Shown: positions 60,797 to 64,000 of the stretch, in pieces
Layout of the letters: each line of letters begins with the position of its first letter
How positions within the stretch are numbered: position 1 is the first letter of the stretch
NCBI GenBank assembly: GCA_963836585.1
Contig: CAWIJV010000001.1
Coordinates: 1 to 64,000 of the forward strand
DNA length: 64,000 bases
Reading direction: 5' to 3'
Source: BTUB01 sp963836585
Lineage (GTDB): Bacteria > Babelota > Babeliae > Babelales > Vermiphilaceae
The notes under the pieces: model-generated
Told to the model about the DNA's origin: nothing
What the model saw: only the letters and a program-made list of their open reading frames with translations
Database searches by the model: none
Translations under genes and position numbers: made by a program

Positions 60797-63700
60797 ATGA
60801 GAATCCTAAAATGGTTATCGCTTTTGCTCATGTCATCTTTTGTGGCTCAGGCTTGCACCGGGCCGGAGCCGGTTGCAGAATTTTGCGGAATCAATGCTAA
60901 CTGTATTTCTACTAATACTTTCATCAGCACTGGGCCGGTCACGTTTGCCGGACCGGTAACGATTACTAACACCGGGCCGAGTGATTCATGCACGAGTGGT
61001 GCGTTGGTGGTTGATGGCGGTGTGGGCATTGGTGGCAATTTGAATGTGTGTGGACAAACAACGGTAGGCGGATCGCGAAATCTCACGCGCAGCGTTCCTT
61101 GCACCGGGCCGGATCTCACCCTAGAAGTTTTGGGTGATGCAGGAGTGCTGGGCAATTTATATGTGTGCGGCAATGAAGAGATTGGCGGAAATTCTACCAT
61201 CAATGGCAATCTCACCGTGAATGGCACCGGAAATTTTAACAATGCAAACTTCACCGGCAATGCAACGTTCAACAATAATATTACCGTGAATGGCACCGGC
61301 GCTTTTACCAATTTGAATGTCACTAATAACACTGATTTAAATAATACTTCAATTTTTAATCTGACTATTACCAATTCTATTACCGGCCCGGGCATTTTTG
61401 GTTCGGTGGGTGCGACGGGACCAACCGGCCCACAAGGAGCCACCGGTCCGTCAGGCGGCCCAGTCGGTCCAACCGGTACTCAGGGCGCAACAGGTCCGGC
61501 GGGTTTTGGCGCCACGGGTCCAACCGGCCCAATAGGCCCAACCGGCCCATCGGGCGGTCCGGTCGGCGCAACGGGCCCAGCCGGGGCAACGGGGCCTGCG
61601 GGAACGGGCGTTTTCAGTAATCTTGCCAAATGTAATCTTTCAGTAGGTGATAACACCAATAATGTAAATAATGGAGACGGCGTCACTGCGCTTGGTGAAA
61701 ATGCATTGCAAAATAATACCGGATCCTATAATACTGCCGTTGGTTGTGGGGCGTTAAACGCTAATACCACCGGATCTGCAAATATAGCAGTGGGCTATGA
61801 AGCCGCAGCGGAAATGGTGGGCGGTTCGCAAAATATCGGTATCGGTAACTTAGCGCTCTATAATGCCTCGCCGTCTAGCGCTAACATTGCCATCGGCCAA
61901 GCAGCCATGTCTGCCGGCGCGGGAGCAAAAAGTAATATTGCCATCGGCAGCAATGCGATTTCTCAAGGTAGTGGTTCTAATAATATTGCTGTTGGTTCTA
62001 ATGCGCTCGTAAATATTCTTACCGGTTCAAATAATATTGCCATCAGCGCGTCTGGAGGCGCTGCATTTTTAAGTGGCGAGAGTAATAATATTGATATCGG
62101 GAACATCGGTGTTGCCAATGATCAAAAAACTATCCGTATTGGTACGCAGGGTGCTCAAACTACTGCTTATTTAGCGGGCGTATTTGGCACGCTGCTGGCC
62201 GGAACCAATCAACCGGTGATTGTAAATAGTAATGGTCAGCTGGGGGTAGTGAACGCGGGTGGTACTATTAGTATTCCTTCTGTGGCGCAAAGTAGCAGCT
62301 GCGCCAATGGCGCGCTCACGGTAAGTGGTGGCGTAGGCATCGGCGGTAATGTGAATGTATGTGGCAACATTGCGGTAGCCGGCACGGGCGCCTTTGGGAA
62401 TGTAAGTTTTACCGGTGGCAATGTTACCTTCAATAATTTTACCGTGAATGGAACGGGTACCTTTACTAATTTAATAGTTACGGGCACTACCCAGTTGAAT
62501 AATACCACCATCAGTAATCTTACGGTGACCGGTAACACACAAGTAAATAATATTACGGTGAGTGGAACTGGCGCTATTAATAATGCAACTATCACTAATC
62601 TTACTGTGACCGGTAACACCCAACTCAATACTGAAACGGTGAATGTATTAACCGGCGGCACCGGCAGTTTTACCAACTTAAATGTGAACAATCTGACGGT
62701 GAATAATTTGAACGTCACCGGTCCAGTAAGTTTTAGCAACACTACGCAAAGTACTGCGTGCGTCAATGGCGCGCTTACCGTGAGTGGTGGGCTAGGCGTT
62801 GGAGGCAGAATAAATGCGTGTGGAAACATCATTGCCAGCAACTTTAATACCACCGGCGCAAGTAATTCTGCCAGCTGCAATCTTTCAGTTGGCGATAATA
62901 CCAATAATGTAAATAATAATTTTAACAGTATCACGGCGCTTGGTGAAGGTGCCCTGCAAAATAATGCCGCATCATACAACACTGCGGTGGGATGCAAAGC
63001 GCTTAATCTTAATGTGGTTGGTGTTCATAATGTGGCAGTTGGCGATTTTGCTCTGGGAAGCAGCACGGGCGGATCAGGTAACGTAGCAATAGGAAGCGCA
63101 GCGCTTATTGCGGCAATTACCGGCGCGAATAATGTGGCTATTGGTGATAGCTCCTTAGCCAGCAGCCTCACCGGATCGAATAATATTGCCGTTGGCGCGA
63201 GCGCAGGATCTGCATTTGTGGCAGGAGAAAGCAATAACATCGATATTGGCAGTGATGGTGTGGTTGGCGATCGAGGTATTATTCGCATTGGCACTCCTCT
63301 GTCTCAAACCGGGTGTTTTGTTGCCGGTATTGCGGGTGTTAGTGTTACCGGAAGCGCGGTGTATATAAACTCTGCCGGGCAATTAGGTATTTTCGCTTCG
63401 ACCGGTGGAGTGGGCACCATAACCTCAGTAAAAACAGCAAATGCTACGCCACAGTTTGTATTATCGGGAACCACCGAAACACTTAATTTTGCGCCAACCA
63501 TTTCCTCTAATATTATCCTGGGAACTAATCCTACCTTTATAACATCAGCAGAATATAATGTCGGATTAGGCACTAATGTATTTACTGATTTAACTACGGG
63601 CTTCGACAATATTGCAATAGGAGCTGGCGCCCTTACGACTTTATCGGATGGATTTGATAACACCGCCATAGGGGGAGAAGCTTTATCAAACCTTGGCAGC

Positions 63701-64000
63701 GGTTCTTATAATACAGCAATTGGCTACAAGGCCGGTTTTGCCCTTGAGGGTACTTCAAGTAATAATATTGATATTGGTAGTGAGGGTGTATTTCTTGATC
63801 AAAATACCACTCGTATCGGTACGCCGGGCACTCAAACCAGTTGTTATATTGCAGGAATTCAAACTGTTGATATTTCAGGACGAATTGTTTGCATAAGTGG
63901 TAATCAATTGGGAGTTGGAGCCAGCGGAAGTATCGGCACTCTTTCCGTTACGGGGGCCGGTATTTATTTGCCGAATGATGTAGCCGGCGCAACTGATACA
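60797..64000 (+). CDS. Giant exported surface protein with collagen-like region (5' part)
   Basis: ATG 60797, after AAAAAGGGAG, opens an uninterrupted frame of 1068 codons that leaves the window. The signal peptide (MRILKWLSLLLMSSFVAQA) precedes repeats of the type GALVVDGGVGIGGNLNVCG and FTVNGTGTFTNL. A collagen-like Gly-X-Y stretch (about 61382-61615; GATGPTGPQGATGPSG and similar) follows. Then come head-type repeats such as TALGENALQNNTGSYNTAVG and GSNNIAVGSNAL, found in fibre and adhesin heads. A fibrous trimeric surface adhesin is likely. Long antisense open frames here are shadows. Confidence 0.85.
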   Translation, partial: MRILKWLSLLLMSSFVAQACTGPEPVAEFCGINANCISTNTFISTGPVTFAGPVTITNTGPSDSCTSGALVVDGGVGIGGNLNVCGQTTVGGSRNLTRSVPCTGPDLTLEVLGDAGVLGNLYVCGNEEIGGNSTINGNLTVNGTGNFNNANFTGNATFNNNITVNGTGAFTNLNVTNNTDLNNTSIFNLTITNSITGPGIFGSVGATGPTGPQGATGPSGGPVGPTGTQGATGPAGFGATGPTGPIGPTGPSGGPVGATGPAGATGPAGTGVFSNLAKCNLSVGDNTNNVNNGDGVTALGENALQNNTGSYNTAVGCGALNANTTGSANIAVGYEAAAEMVGGSQNIGIGNLALYNASPSSANIAIGQAAMSAGAGAKSNIAIGSNAISQGSGSNNIAVGSNALVNILTGSNNIAISASGGAAFLSGESNNIDIGNIGVANDQKTIRIGTQGAQTTAYLAGVFGTLLAGTNQPVIVNSNGQLGVVNAGGTISIPSVAQSSSCANGALTVSGGVGIGGNVNVCGNIAVAGTGAFGNVSFTGGNVTFNNFTVNGTGTFTNLIVTGTTQLNNTTISNLTVTGNTQVNNITVSGTGAINNATITNLTVTGNTQLNTETVNVLTGGTGSFTNLNVNNLTVNNLNVTGPVSFSNTTQSTACVNGALTVSGGLGVGGRINACGNIIASNFNTTGASNSASCNLSVGDNTNNVNNNFNSITALGEGALQNNAASYNTAVGCKALNLNVVGVHNVAVGDFALGSSTGGSGNVAIGSAALIAAITGANNVAIGDSSLASSLTGSNNIAVGASAGSAFVAGESNNIDIGSDGVVGDRGIIRIGTPLSQTGCFVAGIAGVSVTGSAVYINSAGQLGIFASTGGVGTITSVKTANATPQFVLSGTTETLNFAPTISSNIILGTNPTFITSAEYNVGLGTNVFTDLTTGFDNIAIGAGALTTLSDGFDNTAIGGEALSNLGSGSYNTAIGYKAGFALEGTSSNNIDIGSEGVFLDQNTTRIGTPGTQTSCYIAGIQTVDISGRIVCISGNQLGVGASGSIGTLSVTGAGIYLPNDVAGATDT

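Noticed and set aside
60847..63669. Long minus-strand open frames rich in Pro, Val and Leu
   Set aside because: They are antisense shadows of the Gly/Asn/Thr-rich repeat protein read on the plus strand, whose frame is uninterrupted and has a signal peptide.

Overview
The window looks like a chromosomal segment of an intracellular, protist-associated bacterium, most likely Candidatus Dependentiae (TM6/Babeliae). That is inferred from gene content only: ordinary bacterial housekeeping genes (rpsF-rpsR, typA, ftsY, mutL, prmC, truA, rsmE, tsaB, ruvX, rnhB, murE, hppA) alternate with an unusually large set of small exported proteins, several with eukaryote-type modules (ankyrin repeats, leucine-rich repeats, C2H2 zinc fingers, a SKP1/BTB-like domain, collagen-like Gly-X-Y repeats). 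No tRNA, rRNA or CRISPR array was recognised.

Layout. 1-2.3 kb: broken exported-protein genes and an IS256-family element with perfect 8-bp target duplication. 2.5-12.4 kb: small exported proteins, a DUF488 protein, M48 peptidase, NRAMP transporter, ankyrin protein, HdeD-like protein. 12.4-20.6 kb, minus strand: mutL, an exported protein, PilN/PilM-like genes, prmC, an AbiE-type toxin-antitoxin pair, ftsY. 20.7-26.1 kb, minus strand: three exported C2H2 zinc-finger proteins around a HAS-barrel protein, a lone ribbon-helix-helix antitoxin, rnhB. 26.2-31.3 kb: an S24-like repressor, four tandem exported proteins (one a site-2-protease-like metalloprotease), and an exported SKP1-like/LRR protein. 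31.5-38.8 kb: rpsF-rpsR, typA, three small exported proteins (one with a candidate eIF4E-binding motif), truA, a GNAT, rsmE, tsaB with a small zinc-ribbon gene. 39-48.6 kb: a large exported protein with a clan-CD-peptidase-like core, ruvX, a sodium:alanine symporter, murE (frameshifted), a 730-bp hairpin-rich gene-free region, hppA. 48.8-51.4 kb: tandem NamZ (DUF1343) muramidases. 51.4-56.3 kb: nuclease and ATP-binding gene remnants, an IS5-family insertion, split LigD-like genes. 56.3-60.7 kb: a UrtA-like binding protein followed by a giant double-Cache protein whose C-terminus resembles a pentameric ligand-gated ion channel. 60.8 kb to the end: a very large collagen-like surface protein running out of the window.

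Themes. (1) About twenty exported proteins share a methionine exactly at the predicted +1 position after signal cleavage (AxA|M-E/Q/D). (2) A dispersed palindromic repeat has entered coding sequence in frame at least three times: the MutL linker and, twice, between the n- and h-regions of a signal peptide. (3) Several genes carry single-base frameshifts, which may be decay, phase variation or assembly error. (4) The exported repertoire suggests a host-manipulation toolkit acting on host transcription, translation and ubiquitination. That is an inference and has not been tested.
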